From Brucella pseudintermedia (GTDB taxonomy: Bacteria > Pseudomonadota > Alphaproteobacteria > Rhizobiales > Rhizobiaceae): a DNA stretch of 64,000 bases. The stretch covers positions 372,001 through 436,000 of the forward strand of contig NZ_WBWE01000001.1 in assembly GCF_008932435.1 (NCBI RefSeq), given 5' to 3'. The notes below the pieces were generated by a model that saw only the letters and a list, made by a program, of their open reading frames with translations, was not told the DNA's origin and made no database searches. This document shows, piece by piece, positions 26,079 to 36,618 of this stretch (positions are counted from its first letter, which is position 1; every line of letters begins with the position of its first letter). The translations under genes were made by a program, and so were the position numbers.

Positions 26079-26822
26079 TTATCCTTGCGACGGCGTGAAG
26101 TTCGCCACCAGCGCATGGCTGTCGCCGGGATAGGTAAAGCGCACATGCGTCACCGGCTGGTCGGCGTTCCACGTCTGGCGTTCAATCACCAGACAGGGCG
26201 AGCCCAGCGGAATACCGAGCATGCCCGCATTTTCCGGCGTAGCGGCGATTGCGCGGATGGAGTGCTTTGCGCTGCTCCAAGGCACGCATGAAACCAGCCA
26301 CGGCCCCGGAGAGTTTTCGGCAAAATCCGTCTGAGCCGCCGCCGGAACAGCATCCAGACTGATGATGCGCTCTTCCAGGGCGAAGACGCGCTTGCCCGCA
26401 AAGTGACGGCAGACGAGTTCGACCAGCGGCGTGTGGCGCGGCATATCGATATGCCTTGCATCGGCAGGCCCGCTCAATCGTTCGCGTCGGCTTGTCAGTT
26501 CGAACCGATAGGCAACGCCAAGCGCAGCCACTTCATCGCGAATATCATGGATTTCAAGAATTGCCGCCTGCGATTGCGGAAAGGAAACAAAGCTGCCCGA
26601 CCGGCGCTTGCGCTCGATCAGACCCGCTTTGGCAAGCTGGGTCAGCGCCTTGTTCACGGTCATGCGCGAACAGCCGTACTGTTCCGTCAGTTCGTGCTCA
26701 AACGGAATGCGATGACCGGGCTGCCATTCTCCCGACAGGATGCGCGATTCAATATCGTCCAGAATACGCTGATGCAGCGAAAGCACCGGTGCGTCCTTTG
26801 CGATCGAATCTTCGCCAGCCAT
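26079..26822 (-). CDS. hutC: Histidine-utilization repressor
   Basis: 247-residue GntR/HutC-family repressor. Winged helix at residues ~15-80 (IPFEHELTEQYGCSRMTVNKALTQL; the wing is GLIERKRRSGSFV), then a UTRA domain that binds urocanate in family members. It follows hutF on the minus strand by 11 bases, with an AGGAGACGGC ribosome site. A perfect ATGTATATACAT site lies between the hutF and hutI operons, matching the HutC operator type. In Brucella HutC has also been tied to virB control (literature knowledge). Confidence 0.95.
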   Translation of the reverse strand: MAGEDSIAKDAPVLSLHQRILDDIESRILSGEWQPGHRIPFEHELTEQYGCSRMTVNKALTQLAKAGLIERKRRSGSFVSFPQSQAAILEIHDIRDEVAALGVAYRFELTSRRERLSGPADARHIDMPRHTPLVELVCRHFAGKRVFALEERIISLDAVPAAAQTDFAENSPGPWLVSCVPWSSAKHSIRAIAATPENAGMLGIPLGSPCLVIERQTWNADQPVTHVRFTYPGDSHALVANFTPSQG

Positions 26823-26833
26823 GCCGTCTCCTG

Positions 26834-28201
26834 TCAGGTGAGCAATTCGCCTATGGTTTTCTGGAAAGCACGCTCGGCTTCATCGCGCAAGCGGTGACGC
26901 CCGCCTTCCACTTGTTTAACCCCGCGCACCCACACATCACTCACATCGGCGCGACCGCCGAAAATCCAGCCGTCGAGCATCGCATCGCCTTTTGCATGAG
27001 GCAGACGCGCCGCATCGAGCGCAACAAAATCGGCTGAAGCGCCGACTTTCAAACCATCGCCTGCGCGTCCCATGGCGATATTGCCGCCCGTAACCGCACC
27101 CTCGAACAGGGCGCGACCCGTCGATCCTTCGTTTTCGGCCAGCACATTGCGGGCGCGATGGTGAAGACGCTGCGAATATTCAAGCTGGCGCAACTCGTCG
27201 CCAATGCCGATCAGCACATTTGAATCCGAGCCCACGCCAAACTTGCCGCCAGCAGCGGCAAACACCGTGGCATTAAAAGTACCGTCGCCAAGATTGGCTT
27301 CCGTCACCGGGCAGAGACCGGCAATCGCGCCCGCCTCGGCCATGCGTTTCGTTTCGTCGTCAGTCATGTGGGTCGCGTGAATGAGGCACCAGCGCGAAGA
27401 CAGGTCCTGATTATCGAGAAGCCATTCAACCGGGCGCTTGCCCGACCAGGTAATGCAGTCTTCCACTTCCTTCACCTGCTCGGCGACATGAATATGCACC
27501 GGCGCATGGGGCAGCAACTGCGTTACAATGGCGAGCTCATCCGGCGTAACGGCGCGCAGGCTGTGTGGGGCGACACCCAGAACCGCGCCATCAAAACCGC
27601 CCAGCGCTTTCTGGCAGCCTTCAAGCAGCCTTGCGAAGCGCTCGGGATTATTGATGAACCGGCGCTGACCGTCATTGGGAGCGGCACCGCCAAAGGTCGA
27701 ATGCGCATAAAAGACCGGCAGCAGCGTCAAGCCCATGCCTGCTCTTCTGGCAGCGGAGACAATGCGATCGGCCATTTCGGAAAGATTGGCGTAGGGCGTG
27801 CCATCGCGGTCATGATGCAGGTAATGGAACTCGCCGACGCGGGTGAAACCGGCCTCCAGCATGTCGACATAGAGTCGCAGCGCCACGGCCTCCGCCTGTT
27901 CCGGCGACATGGTGAGCGCGAATTTATACATGATCTCGCGCCAGCTCCAGAACGAGTCAGCAGACGGTCCGCGCCGCTCGGCAAGCCCGGCCATGCCATA
28001 TTGAAAAGCGTGGCTGTGCAGATTCGGCATGCCCGCGACAATAACCGCATGGCGCTCGTCGTCAGGCTTCGCCGAAGCACCGGCTTCAAGCGACACGATC
28101 TTTCCGCCAGCAATGCCGATCCGCACATCGTCAGCCCAGCCGCTCTCAAGGAGTGCCTGACCGGCATGGACAAACCGTGTTTTGAGCGGGGCATCTGACA
28201 T
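26834..28201 (-). CDS. hutF: Formimidoylglutamate deiminase
   Basis: 455-residue amidohydrolase that converts N-formimino-L-glutamate to N-formyl-L-glutamate, the five-step branch of histidine degradation. Visible are the metal His pair NLHSHAFQYGMAG, the downstream HIHVAEQ, HATHM, and Asp in GVGSDSNV. I chose MSDAPLKT, preceded by GGAGAG, and not an ATG-less extension 16 codons upstream. Forms the operon hutF-hutC, divergent from hutIHGU. Confidence 0.95.
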   Translation of the reverse strand: MSDAPLKTRFVHAGQALLESGWADDVRIGIAGGKIVSLEAGASAKPDDERHAVIVAGMPNLHSHAFQYGMAGLAERRGPSADSFWSWREIMYKFALTMSPEQAEAVALRLYVDMLEAGFTRVGEFHYLHHDRDGTPYANLSEMADRIVSAARRAGMGLTLLPVFYAHSTFGGAAPNDGQRRFINNPERFARLLEGCQKALGGFDGAVLGVAPHSLRAVTPDELAIVTQLLPHAPVHIHVAEQVKEVEDCITWSGKRPVEWLLDNQDLSSRWCLIHATHMTDDETKRMAEAGAIAGLCPVTEANLGDGTFNATVFAAAGGKFGVGSDSNVLIGIGDELRQLEYSQRLHHRARNVLAENEGSTGRALFEGAVTGGNIAMGRAGDGLKVGASADFVALDAARLPHAKGDAMLDGWIFGGRADVSDVWVRGVKQVEGGRHRLRDEAERAFQKTIGELLT

Positions 28202-28230
28202 GGATAGGCTCTCCTCGACTTTGTTCTCAT

Positions 28231-28273
28231 GCATTTCGACGCAGAGCAATTTCCGCTTTTGGATCGAAAATGC
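28231..28273. repeat. Palindromic intergenic repeat between hutF and the HutC operator
   Basis: GCATTTCGA (28231-28239) pairs with TCGAAAATGC (28264-28273) with one bulge. Similar in style to the repeat at 864-907. Confidence 0.5.
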
Positions 28274-28307
28274 TCCGGCGCATTTTTTTCTTTGCTGTTC
28301 CGTTAAT

Positions 28308-28319
28308 ATGTATATACAT
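28308..28319. promoter_or_regulatory. HutC operator, perfect palindrome
   Basis: ATGTATATACAT, a 12-bp perfect palindrome containing TGTATATACA. It is placed 33 bases before hutI and 107 bases before hutF, so one site can control both operons. The core matches the HutC operator known from Pseudomonas and Brucella. Confidence 0.82.
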
Positions 28320-28351
28320 TATCTCAAAACAGGGGAAGCGAGAAAACGCTC

Positions 28352-29569
28352 ATGCTCAAGAATTTAAGCACCGTTTTCACCAACGCGCGCATCGCGACGC
28401 TGGAGGAAAATGCCGTAAATCTCGGATTGATCGAACAGGCGGCGCTCGCTGTCAAAGACGGCAGGATCGTCTATGTCGGGCCTGAAAAGGCGCTTCCGGG
28501 TGAATATGTTTCCTTCGACAGAATAGATTGCGGCAACCGGCTCATCACGCCGGGCCTGATCGATTGCCACACGCATCTCGTTCATGCGGGCAATCGCGCA
28601 CACGAGTTTGAACTGCGTCTCAACGGCGCAACCTATGAGGAAGTGGCGCGGGCTGGGGGCGGCATTGTTTCCTCGGTGAAAAACCTGCGCGCTGCCAGCG
28701 AAGACGATCTGGTGCGCCAAACCCTGCCGCGTCTCGACGCGCTGATTGCTGAGGGTGTCACCACTGTCGAGGTCAAATCCGGTTACGGTCTCGACCGCGA
28801 CAGCGAAATCAAGTCGCTCAAAGCTGCCCGCCGTCTTGGTGAAGAGCGCGACGTGGCAATCCGCACGACCTTCCTCGGTGCACACGCCCTGCCGCCGGAA
28901 ATGAACGGCGACAAGACCGCCTATATCGACCGCATCATCAATGACATGCTGCCCGCCATTGCTGCTAAGGGACTGGCTGATGCGGTTGACGGCTTCTGCG
29001 AAGGCATTGCCTTCCTGCCCGATGAAATCGCTCGCGTGTTCGATGCGGCCAAGGCGCATAATATCCCGGTCAAGCTTCACGCCGATCAGTTGTCCAACCT
29101 GCACGGCGCAGCACTTGCCGCTTCCTATAGCGCGCTCTCGGCCGATCATCTGGAATATACGGATGCCGATGGCGCTGCCGCCATGGCCAAGGCCGGAACT
29201 GTGGCTGTATTGCTGCCCGGTGCCTATTACTTCATCCGCGAAACGCAAAAGCCGCCGGTCGAAGCCTTCCGCGCGGCAGGCACCAGGATGGCGCTTGCCA
29301 CCGACAACAATCCCGGCACTTCGCCGCTGACCTCGCTGCTGCTGACCATGAATATGGGCGCAACGCTTTTCCGCATGACGGTAGACGAGTGCATTGCAGG
29401 CGTCACCCGCGAGGCGGCACGCGCTCTCGGTCTTCTCGATCAAACCGGCACGCTCGAAATCGGCAAGGATGCCGATCTTGCCATATGGGACGTCGAACGC
29501 CCCGCTGAACTTGTCTACCGCATCGGCTTCAATCCGCTGTGGAAGCGGGTTTTCAAGGGCCGGATCTAA
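28352..29569 (+). CDS. hutI: Imidazolonepropionase
   Basis: 405-residue metal-dependent amidohydrolase that opens imidazolone-5-propionate to N-formimino-L-glutamate. Signatures are [22 protein letters not shown] (HxH metal pair; only part quoted in family profiles), [34 protein letters not shown] and [11 protein letters not shown]. It is the first gene of the hutIHGU transcript, directly behind the HutC operator. hutH follows after 23 bases. Confidence 0.96.
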   Translation: MLKNLSTVFTNARIATLEENAVNLGLIEQAALAVKDGRIVYVGPEKALPGEYVSFDRIDCGNRLITPGLIDCHTHLVHAGNRAHEFELRLNGATYEEVARAGGGIVSSVKNLRAASEDDLVRQTLPRLDALIAEGVTTVEVKSGYGLDRDSEIKSLKAARRLGEERDVAIRTTFLGAHALPPEMNGDKTAYIDRIINDMLPAIAAKGLADAVDGFCEGIAFLPDEIARVFDAAKAHNIPVKLHADQLSNLHGAALAASYSALSADHLEYTDADGAAAMAKAGTVAVLLPGAYYFIRETQKPPVEAFRAAGTRMALATDNNPGTSPLTSLLLTMNMGATLFRMTVDECIAGVTREAARALGLLDQTGTLEIGKDADLAIWDVERPAELVYRIGFNPLWKRVFKGRI

Positions 29570-29592
29570 TTCGTCTGCAACGGAGCATTTTC

Positions 29593-31128
29593 ATGACCAT
29601 CATCCTCAAGCCCGGTTCTGTCCCGCTCGAAACGCTGGAGACTATCTATCGTAAGGCCGTTCCGGTGCGCATCGACCCGGCCTTTCATGTCGGTGTTGAA
29701 AAAGCGGCAGCGCGCATTGCGGAAATCGCGGCAGGCGACGAGCCGGTTTACGGCATCAATACCGGCTTCGGAAAACTCGCCTCGATCCGCATTGCGGCAG
29801 GCGATGTCGCCACGCTCCAGCGCAATCTGATCCTGTCGCATTGCTGCGGCGTCGGCGAACCGCTGTCGGAAGACATCGTGCGTCTCATCATGGCGCTGAA
29901 GCTGATCTCGCTCGGTCGCGGTGCATCCGGCGTGCGGCTTGAAGTCATCACTCTCATCGAAGACATGCTGGAAAAAGGCGTGATCCCGATGATCCCGGAA
30001 AAGGGCTCTGTCGGTGCTTCGGGCGACCTTGCGCCGCTCGCCCACATGACCGCCGCCATGATCGGCGAAGGCGAAGCCTTTTATCAGGGCGAGCGCCTCT
30101 CCGGCGCTAAGGCGCTGGAAAAGGCCGGGCTGAAACCGGTCGTGCTTGCCGCCAAGGAAGGGCTGGCACTCATCAACGGCACGCAGACCTCCACCGTCTT
30201 GGCGCTGGCCGGTCTCTTCCGCGCCCATCGAGCGGCGCAGACAGCGCTCATCACTGGCGCGCTGTCGACCGATGCCGCCATGGGATCGGATGCGCCTTTC
30301 CACGAGGAAATCCACACACTCCGCGGCCACAAGGGCCAGATCGATGCCGGTCGCGCACTGCGCGCCCTGCTCGAAGGTTCCGTCATCCGCCAGAGCCATC
30401 TTGAAGGCGACCAGCGCGTGCAGGACCCCTATTGCATCCGCTGCCAGCCGCAAGTCGATGGCGCTTGCCTCGATATTCTGCGGCAAGCAGCGCGCACGTT
30501 GGAAATCGAGGCCAATGCCGTCACCGACAATCCGCTCGTTCTTTCGGATGGCCGCGCCGTATCGGGCGGCAATTTCCATGCCGAACCTGTCGCCTTCGCT
30601 GCCGACCAGATTGCGCTTGCCGTCTGCGAGATCGGCGCAATCTCACAGCGCCGCATCGCGCTTCTGGTCGACCCGGCCTTGTCGTTTGGCCTTCCGGCGT
30701 TCCTTGCCCGCAAGCCGGGGCTCAATTCCGGCCTGATGATCGCGGAAGTCACCTCCGCCGCGCTGATGAGCGAAAACAAGCAGATGGCGCATCCCGCTTC
30801 CGTCGATTCCACCCCCACCTCGGCCAATCAGGAAGATCATGTGTCCATGGCCTGCCATGGCGCACGCCGTCTTCTTCAGATGACCGCCAACCTCAACGCC
30901 ATCATCGGCATTGAGGCACTGACCGGCGCGCTCGGCGTGGAGCTTCGCGAGCCGCTGACCACCAGCCCGGAACTTGGCAAGGTCATCGCCGCGCTTCGCG
31001 GCCGCGTGCCAACGCTGGAAGAAGATCGCTACATGGCCGACGATCTCAAGGCCGCTGCCGAACTGGTAGCCGATGGCACGCTTTCAAGTGTTGTTTCCGC
31101 TGGCATCCTGCCCGATCTGGAGGCGTGA
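29593..31128 (+). CDS. hutH: Histidine ammonia-lyase
   Basis: 511 residues. The Ala-Ser-Gly triad that forms the MIO cofactor is at residues 142-144 ([15 protein letters not shown]), the same numbering as in the Pseudomonas enzyme. YGINTGFG near residue 53 and the conserved [12 protein letters not shown] are also present. It deaminates L-histidine to urocanate. The start MTIILKPG follows a GGAG ribosome site and is chosen over an ATG 18 codons upstream inside hutI. Confidence 0.97.
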   Translation: MTIILKPGSVPLETLETIYRKAVPVRIDPAFHVGVEKAAARIAEIAAGDEPVYGINTGFGKLASIRIAAGDVATLQRNLILSHCCGVGEPLSEDIVRLIMALKLISLGRGASGVRLEVITLIEDMLEKGVIPMIPEKGSVGASGDLAPLAHMTAAMIGEGEAFYQGERLSGAKALEKAGLKPVVLAAKEGLALINGTQTSTVLALAGLFRAHRAAQTALITGALSTDAAMGSDAPFHEEIHTLRGHKGQIDAGRALRALLEGSVIRQSHLEGDQRVQDPYCIRCQPQVDGACLDILRQAARTLEIEANAVTDNPLVLSDGRAVSGGNFHAEPVAFAADQIALAVCEIGAISQRRIALLVDPALSFGLPAFLARKPGLNSGLMIAEVTSAALMSENKQMAHPASVDSTPTSANQEDHVSMACHGARRLLQMTANLNAIIGIEALTGALGVELREPLTTSPELGKVIAALRGRVPTLEEDRYMADDLKAAAELVADGTLSSVVSAGILPDLEA

Positions 31129-31129
31129 A

Positions 31130-31930
31130 ATGAGCGCCTTTGAAATCCGTCAGGGCACGTCGCCTGTCATTCTCGGCCTCCCGCACACCGGAACCGATGT
31201 GCCGGACGACATTTTTGCGCGCCTCAACGATAACGGCAAAATCCTTGCCGATACTGACTGGCACATTCACCGGCTCTACGATGGCCTGCTTGACGATGCA
31301 ACGACGGTGCGCGCCACCTTCCATCGCTATTGCATCGATGCCAATCGCGATCCGGCAGGCGTCAGTCTCTATCCGGGCCAGAACACGACGACGCTGATCC
31401 CCGAAACCGACTTTGATGGCGTTGCCATCTGGAAGGACGGCGAAGCGCCGACCGAAGCCGATATTGCCGACCGCATCGCCCGTTTTCACAAGCCCTATCA
31501 CGACGCGCTTGCCGCCGAAATCGAGCGCGTCAAGGCGATCCATGGTGTCGCCATTCTCTATGACTGCCATTCGATCCGGTCCCATATCCCGTTCCTGTTC
31601 GAAGGCAAGCTGCCGGATTTCAACATCGGGACGGATATGGGCAAGACTTGCGCGCCCACCATCGAAGCCGCGGCTGTCGAGATAACGGGACAGGCTGAAG
31701 GCTACACGTCGATCCTCAATGGCCGTTTCAAGGGCGGCTGGACCACGCGCCATTACGGCAAGCCGGAGAGCGGCGTCCACGCCATCCAGATGGAGCTTGC
31801 CCAGTCCACGCATCTGGCCACCGAAGCGGTTCCCTTCGCCTATGACGAGGCCAAGGCGGAAAAGCTCCGCGTGCATCTCAAATCCCTTTTGCAGCAGCTG
31901 GAACAGCTGGCTCCCAAATTAATTTCCTGA
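31130..31930 (+). CDS. hutG: N-formylglutamate deformylase
   Basis: 266-residue FGase-family hydrolase. Conserved segments are [36 protein letters not shown], and [16 protein letters not shown], with TLNGRFKGG-type [18 protein letters not shown] near the end. It releases formate from N-formyl-L-glutamate, completing the HutF branch. The ATG starts one base after the hutH stop (TGAAATG). Confidence 0.94.
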   Translation: MSAFEIRQGTSPVILGLPHTGTDVPDDIFARLNDNGKILADTDWHIHRLYDGLLDDATTVRATFHRYCIDANRDPAGVSLYPGQNTTTLIPETDFDGVAIWKDGEAPTEADIADRIARFHKPYHDALAAEIERVKAIHGVAILYDCHSIRSHIPFLFEGKLPDFNIGTDMGKTCAPTIEAAAVEITGQAEGYTSILNGRFKGGWTTRHYGKPESGVHAIQMELAQSTHLATEAVPFAYDEAKAEKLRVHLKSLLQQLEQLAPKLIS

Positions 31931-31940
31931 GGAGAACATC

Positions 31941-33614
31941 ATGTCCAATCCACGCCATAACGAGCGCGAAGTGCGCGCTCCACGCGGCAGCGAACTCAAT
32001 GCAAAAAGCTGGCTCACCGAAGCCCCGCTTCGCATGTTGATGAACAACCTCGACCCCGATGTGGCCGAGCGCCCGCATGAGCTGGTCGTTTATGGCGGCA
32101 TCGGTCGCGCCGCCCGCACCTGGGATGATTTCGACCGCATCGTCGCGACCCTCAAGACGCTCAACGAAGACGAAACCCTGCTGGTGCAGTCGGGCAAGCC
32201 CGTCGGCGTTTTCCGCACCCACAAGGATGCGCCCCGCGTCCTGATCGCCAATTCCAACCTCGTGCCGCATTGGGCGACCTGGGATCATTTCAACGAACTG
32301 GATAAGAAGGGTCTTGCCATGTATGGCCAGATGACCGCCGGTTCGTGGATCTATATCGGCGCGCAGGGCATCGTTCAGGGCACATACGAGACCTTCGTGG
32401 AAGCCGGTCGCCAGCATTATGACGGCAACCTCAAGGGCAAGTGGATTTTGACCGGCGGTCTTGGGGGCATGGGCGGCGCACAGCCTCTCGCAGCCGTCAT
32501 GGCCAGTGCCTGCTGCCTTGCGGTTGAATGCGATGAAACCCGCGCCGATTTCCGCCTCCGCACCCGTTATGTCGATGAAAAGACCCACAGCCTCGACGAA
32601 GCGCTGGCAAAGATCGATGAGTGGACCAAGGCAGGCGAGGCAAAGTCCATTGCGCTCATCGGCAATGCGGCTGAAATATTCCCGGAACTCGTCAAGCGCG
32701 GCGTACGTCCCGACATCGTCACCGACCAGACTTCCGCTCACGATCCGGTGCATGGCTATCTGCCGATCGGCTGGACGGTCGCCGAATGGCGCGCCAAGCA
32801 GGAAAGCGATCCGAAGGCCGTCGCCAAGGCCGCCCGTGCCTCGATGAAGGTGCAGGTTCAGGCCATGCTCGATTTCTGGAATGCAGGCATTCCGACCGTC
32901 GATTACGGCAATAATATCCGCCAGATGGCGCTGGAAGAAGGCCTGGAAAACGCCTTCGACTTCCCGGGCTTCGTTCCCGCCTATATCCGCCCGCTCTTCT
33001 GCCGCGGCATCGGGCCTTTCCGTTGGGCTGCCCTTTCCGGCGATCCGGAAGATATTGCAAAGACCGACGCCAAGGTGAAGGAGCTGCTGCCGGACAACAA
33101 GCATCTGCACAACTGGCTCGACATGGCGAAGGAACGCATCGAGTTCCAGGGCCTGCCCGCACGCATCTGCTGGGTCGGCCTCGGCGACCGTCATCGCCTC
33201 GGCCTCGCCTTCAACGAAATGGTCAGGAACGGCGAGCTGAAAGCGCCGGTCGTGATCGGTCGCGACCATCTCGACAGCGGCTCGGTTGCTTCACCGAACC
33301 GCGAGACCGAAGCGATGAAGGACGGCTCCGACGCCGTCTCCGACTGGCCGCTTCTGAACGCGCTTCTCAACACGGCCTCGGGCGCAACATGGGTGTCGCT
33401 CCATCACGGCGGCGGCGTCGGCATGGGCTTCAGCCAGCATTCGGGCATGGTCATCTGCTGCGACGGCACCGAAGATGCCGACCGGCGCATCGGTCGCGTG
33501 TTGTGGAACGACCCTGCAACGGGGGTCATGCGTCATGCCGATGCGGGCTACGACATAGCCCTCGACTGGGCAAAGCAGCAAGGTCTGCGCCTGCCCGGCA
33601 TCCTCGGCAACTAA
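31941..33614 (+). CDS. hutU: Urocanate hydratase
   Basis: 557-residue NAD-dependent urocanase. Typical segments are [20 protein letters not shown] at the N-terminus, the NAD-binding [29 protein letters not shown], and the active-site Cys region near [15 protein letters not shown] and CCDGT. A GAGGAGAAC ribosome site precedes it. It is the last core hut enzyme before a strong terminator, with the order I-H-G-U. Confidence 0.97.
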   Translation: MSNPRHNEREVRAPRGSELNAKSWLTEAPLRMLMNNLDPDVAERPHELVVYGGIGRAARTWDDFDRIVATLKTLNEDETLLVQSGKPVGVFRTHKDAPRVLIANSNLVPHWATWDHFNELDKKGLAMYGQMTAGSWIYIGAQGIVQGTYETFVEAGRQHYDGNLKGKWILTGGLGGMGGAQPLAAVMASACCLAVECDETRADFRLRTRYVDEKTHSLDEALAKIDEWTKAGEAKSIALIGNAAEIFPELVKRGVRPDIVTDQTSAHDPVHGYLPIGWTVAEWRAKQESDPKAVAKAARASMKVQVQAMLDFWNAGIPTVDYGNNIRQMALEEGLENAFDFPGFVPAYIRPLFCRGIGPFRWAALSGDPEDIAKTDAKVKELLPDNKHLHNWLDMAKERIEFQGLPARICWVGLGDRHRLGLAFNEMVRNGELKAPVVIGRDHLDSGSVASPNRETEAMKDGSDAVSDWPLLNALLNTASGATWVSLHHGGGVGMGFSQHSGMVICCDGTEDADRRIGRVLWNDPATGVMRHADAGYDIALDWAKQQGLRLPGILGN

Positions 33615-33625
33615 CGCTGAATACC

Positions 33626-33659
33626 AAAGGCGACCCTCTCGCGGGGGGTCGCCTTTTTC
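33626..33659 (+). terminator. Rho-independent terminator after hutU
   Basis: AAGGCGACCC pairs with GGGTCGCCTT around a short loop, then a T-run. It separates hutU from the transporter gene. Confidence 0.9.
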
Positions 33660-33689
33660 ATTGAAAAACCATGCATACAGGGGAATAAC

Positions 33690-35018
33690 ATGACAGACAC
33701 CACACTTGGCCGCAATGAGAGCTCTCGCGGCCCTGCTGCCTTGAAACTGGTGCTATACAGTTTCATAGGCATCTTCTTCTTTTTCGTGCCCGTTACCATC
33801 GGCGGCAAATCCACCATTCTGCTCGACCACGCAGCCACCGCCGTAGCGACCCAGCTTCGCCCATTCGCACTGGCCTTTGTGTGCGTGCTGATCGCCTACG
33901 GCGCATTTGCGCCCTTCGTCACCGGCAAGTGGAAAGCCAACCTCACCGAAGCGATCTTCTCGGTCCTGCGCGTCGTCGGCTTCGTGCTGGCCTGCATGTA
34001 TCTGGCCGGTGTGGGCCCTGCCGTCCTTTTCACGCCCGACATGCTGCCGTTCCTGTTCGACAAGCTCGTCCTGTCGGTCGGGCTCATCGTCCCTATCGGT
34101 GCGCTGGCGCTTGCCTTTCTCATCGGCTACGGCCTGCTGGAATTTACCGGCGTCATCGTCCAGCCGATCATGCGCCCGATCTGGCGCACGCCGGGCTGGT
34201 CGGCCATCGACGCCGTCGCTTCTTTCGTCGGCAGCTATTCGCTCGCCCTCCTGATCACCGACCGCGTTTATAAGGAAGGCAAATATACCGCGCGGGAAGC
34301 GGCTATCATTGCCACCGGCTTTTCCACGGTTTCCGCCACGTTCATGATCATCGTCGCCAAGACGCTTGGCCTGATGGATGCATGGAACCTTTATTTCTGG
34401 TCCACATTCTTCGTCACGTTCATCGTTTCGGCCATCACCGCCCGCCTGTGGCCGCTGAGCCGCATGGATCATCCGGGCGACCGCGATACGCCGCTGCCCG
34501 CTGGCAAGGGCCGCATTCAAACGGCAATCGAAACCGGCATCCAGCAGGCACAAAGCGCGCCAAAGCTTCTGCCGCTTCTGTGGGCGACCTTCCTTGATGG
34601 CCGGCGCATGGCGGCGATGATCCTGCCGAGCATCATGGCCGTCGGCCTTCTCGGCCTGCTTGCTTCCAAATATACGCCGATCTTTGACGTTCTGGGTCTC
34701 GCCCTCTACCCGTTCACCTGGATCGCGCAACTGGCCGACCCGATGCTTGCCGCAAAATCCATGGCCTCCGGCCTTGCCGAAATGTTCCTGCCCGCCATCC
34801 TGCTGAAAGACGCCGATGTCGTCCTGAAATTCGTGGCCGCAGTGGTTTCGGTCAGCCAGGTCCTGTTCCTGTCGGCTTCGATCCCTTGCGTGCTGGCAAC
34901 ATCGATACCGTTGAAGTTCCGCGACCTGATCGTGATCTGGTATATCCGCACCGCGCTCAGCATCCTGTTCACGGCGCCGATTGCGTTCTGGGCAGCGTCC
35001 AAGGGATGGCTCGGCTGA
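33690..35018 (+). CDS. YjiH-family membrane transporter, probable histidine/urocanate uptake
   Basis: 442-residue polytopic inner-membrane protein with about ten hydrophobic segments. It belongs to the nucleoside-recognition (Gate) family by segments such as FVGSYSLALLITDRVYKEGKYT and ATGFSTVSATFMIIVAKTLG. AGGGGAATAAC precedes the ATG. It lies between hutU and hutD, with hutD starting on its stop codon, so a role in import of a hut substrate is a reasonable inference. No direct evidence for substrate. Confidence 0.75.
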   Translation: MTDTTLGRNESSRGPAALKLVLYSFIGIFFFFVPVTIGGKSTILLDHAATAVATQLRPFALAFVCVLIAYGAFAPFVTGKWKANLTEAIFSVLRVVGFVLACMYLAGVGPAVLFTPDMLPFLFDKLVLSVGLIVPIGALALAFLIGYGLLEFTGVIVQPIMRPIWRTPGWSAIDAVASFVGSYSLALLITDRVYKEGKYTAREAAIIATGFSTVSATFMIIVAKTLGLMDAWNLYFWSTFFVTFIVSAITARLWPLSRMDHPGDRDTPLPAGKGRIQTAIETGIQQAQSAPKLLPLLWATFLDGRRMAAMILPSIMAVGLLGLLASKYTPIFDVLGLALYPFTWIAQLADPMLAAKSMASGLAEMFLPAILLKDADVVLKFVAAVVSVSQVLFLSASIPCVLATSIPLKFRDLIVIWYIRTALSILFTAPIAFWAASKGWLG

Positions 35019-35593
35019 TGCCCTCTCTCCTGAAGGCAGACAACCACCGCCGCATGCCGTGGAAAAACGGCGGCGGCGTCACGATCGAAATCGCCATTCA
35101 CCCGCAAGGCGCGTCAGTCGATGATTTCGACTGGCGCATCTCCACGGCAACAGTGGCCAACGACGGCCCCTTTTCCGTCTTTCCCGGCATCGACCGCACA
35201 TTGTCGGTGCTGGAGGGGGACGGCATCGTGCTTGATGTCGAGGGGCACGAAACGAAACTCACCCGCGAAAGCGCACCGCTGGCTTTCGCCGCCGACGCCC
35301 GTTCCAGCGCGCGCCTGACCGGATCGGCCATTACCGACCTCAATGTCATGACACGGCGCGGTCGTTTTACCCATAGGGTCAGCCGTCTGCCGGTCGATGA
35401 CACCACATTGGTTGTGGCCGATGGCAACCCGGCGCTTCTTTTCTGCGCCGAAGGCCAGCTCCACCTGATTTCGGACGGCGAGGCCATTCGTCTGGAGAAA
35501 CTGGACTGCGCGGATTTCGCAAACTGCGCCGCCATGCCCCTGACGATCAAGGGCAAGGGAACGGCATTTCTGATCTCGATCATTGCAGCCTGA
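35018..35593 (+). CDS. hutD: HutD-family cupin protein
   Basis: 191 residues, HutD/Ves family (DUF886). MPWKNGGGVTIEIAIHP at the N-terminus and DFDWRISTATVANDGPFSVFPGIDR are family hallmarks. The ATG overlaps the yjiH stop by one base (TGATG). In Pseudomonas HutD is a highly expressed hut-linked protein that may set an upper limit on hut activity by binding a pathway intermediate; the mechanism is unsettled. A long hairpin follows. Confidence 0.9.
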   Translation: MPSLLKADNHRRMPWKNGGGVTIEIAIHPQGASVDDFDWRISTATVANDGPFSVFPGIDRTLSVLEGDGIVLDVEGHETKLTRESAPLAFAADARSSARLTGSAITDLNVMTRRGRFTHRVSRLPVDDTTLVVADGNPALLFCAEGQLHLISDGEAIRLEKLDCADFANCAAMPLTIKGKGTAFLISIIAA

Positions 35594-35658
35594 ACAAGCC
35601 CGTCGCAGCGGCCAGACGCCCGCACGAAAAATATTCCCATAAAACATGGGGTGGCATA

Positions 35659-35692
35659 TGAAAGGGTCGCGACTTGTGTCGCGGCCCTTTCA
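35659..35692 (+). terminator. Long GC-rich hairpin after hutD (terminator or attenuator)
   Basis: About 15 bp stem: TGAAAGGGTCGCGAC pairs with GTCGCGGCCCTTTCA with one G-T wobble and a 4-base loop. There is no T-run, so Rho-independent termination is not certain. The next gene starts 19 bases later. Confidence 0.6.
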
Positions 35693-35710
35693 CGTCAGGA
35701 CTTATCCCAC

Positions 35711-36592
35711 ATGGCCGTTTCAGCAGAAGAACTTGAAAACCGCATCGTTTATGTCAACGGCGAATATGTCACCGCCCGCGATGCCCGCATTTCCATTTTC
35801 GACCGTGGCTTTCTCTTCGGTGACGGCATTTACGAAGTGACCGCCGTTCTGGAAGGCAAGCTCATCGACAGCGAACCGCATATGACGCGCCTGCGCCGCT
35901 CGACCGGCGAGATCGGCATTCCCATGCCGATGAGCGAGGATGAGATTGTTGCCATCGAGCGCGAATTGATCCGCCGCAACAATCTGACTGAAGGTCTGGT
36001 CTATCTGCAAGTGACGCGCGGCGACGGACGCGACCGGGATTTTGTGCCTGCAAAGGACATGAAGCCATCGGTTGTTCTGTTCACACAGGAAACCGGCCTG
36101 CTCGACAAGCCGGTACTGAAGACCGGCGCGCGCGTGCTTTCGCTCGAAGATCTGCGCTGGAAGCGCCGCGACATCAAGACCGTCTGCCTGCTGCCGCAGG
36201 CGCTCGCCAAGGAAATCGCCAAAAACGCCGGTTGCGATGAAGCATGGATGATCGAGGACGGCTACGTGACCGAAGGCGCATCGTCCACCGCCTATATCGT
36301 GACGATGGATGATGTCGTCGTCACGCGTCCTAACAGCAATTCCATCCTGCCCGGCTGCACGCGGCGCTCGCTTCTGCAACTGATCGCAGAGACCGGCATG
36401 AAGTTGGAAGAGCGGCTCTTCACCATTGAAGAAGCCTATGCTGCAAAGGAAGCTTTCCTCACCAGCGCAGGCACATTCGTCACGCCGATTACGGTCATTG
36501 ATGAAAAGACCATCGGCGATGGAAAGCCCGGCCCGATCGCCCAACGCCTGCGCGAAATCTATCTCGACCACGCCCGCTGCACGGCAATCTGA
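35711..36592 (+). CDS. dat: D-amino-acid aminotransferase (PLP fold type IV)
   Basis: 293 residues, BCAT/DAT family. The motif SIFDRGFLFGDGIYEV (residues ~28-43) and the PLP Lys at about 156 (RRDIKTVCLL) are present, with EDGYVTEGASSTAYIV holding the phosphate-binding Glu/Ser. It is predicted to transfer amino groups between D-amino acids and 2-oxoacids, with length near the 283-residue Bacillus enzyme. The start MAVSAEELENR is chosen because the upstream hairpin would lie inside a longer protein. Branched-chain or (R)-amine specificity is possible. Confidence 0.8.
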   Translation: MAVSAEELENRIVYVNGEYVTARDARISIFDRGFLFGDGIYEVTAVLEGKLIDSEPHMTRLRRSTGEIGIPMPMSEDEIVAIERELIRRNNLTEGLVYLQVTRGDGRDRDFVPAKDMKPSVVLFTQETGLLDKPVLKTGARVLSLEDLRWKRRDIKTVCLLPQALAKEIAKNAGCDEAWMIEDGYVTEGASSTAYIVTMDDVVVTRPNSNSILPGCTRRSLLQLIAETGMKLEERLFTIEEAYAAKEAFLTSAGTFVTPITVIDEKTIGDGKPGPIAQRLREIYLDHARCTAI

Positions 36593-36618
36593 AGCAAGAT
36601 GCGCCTTTTCCCTCGCTT

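Noticed and set aside
31878-33269. 463-codon open frame on the - strand
   Set aside because: Opposite hutU; the urocanase signatures settle the coding strand.
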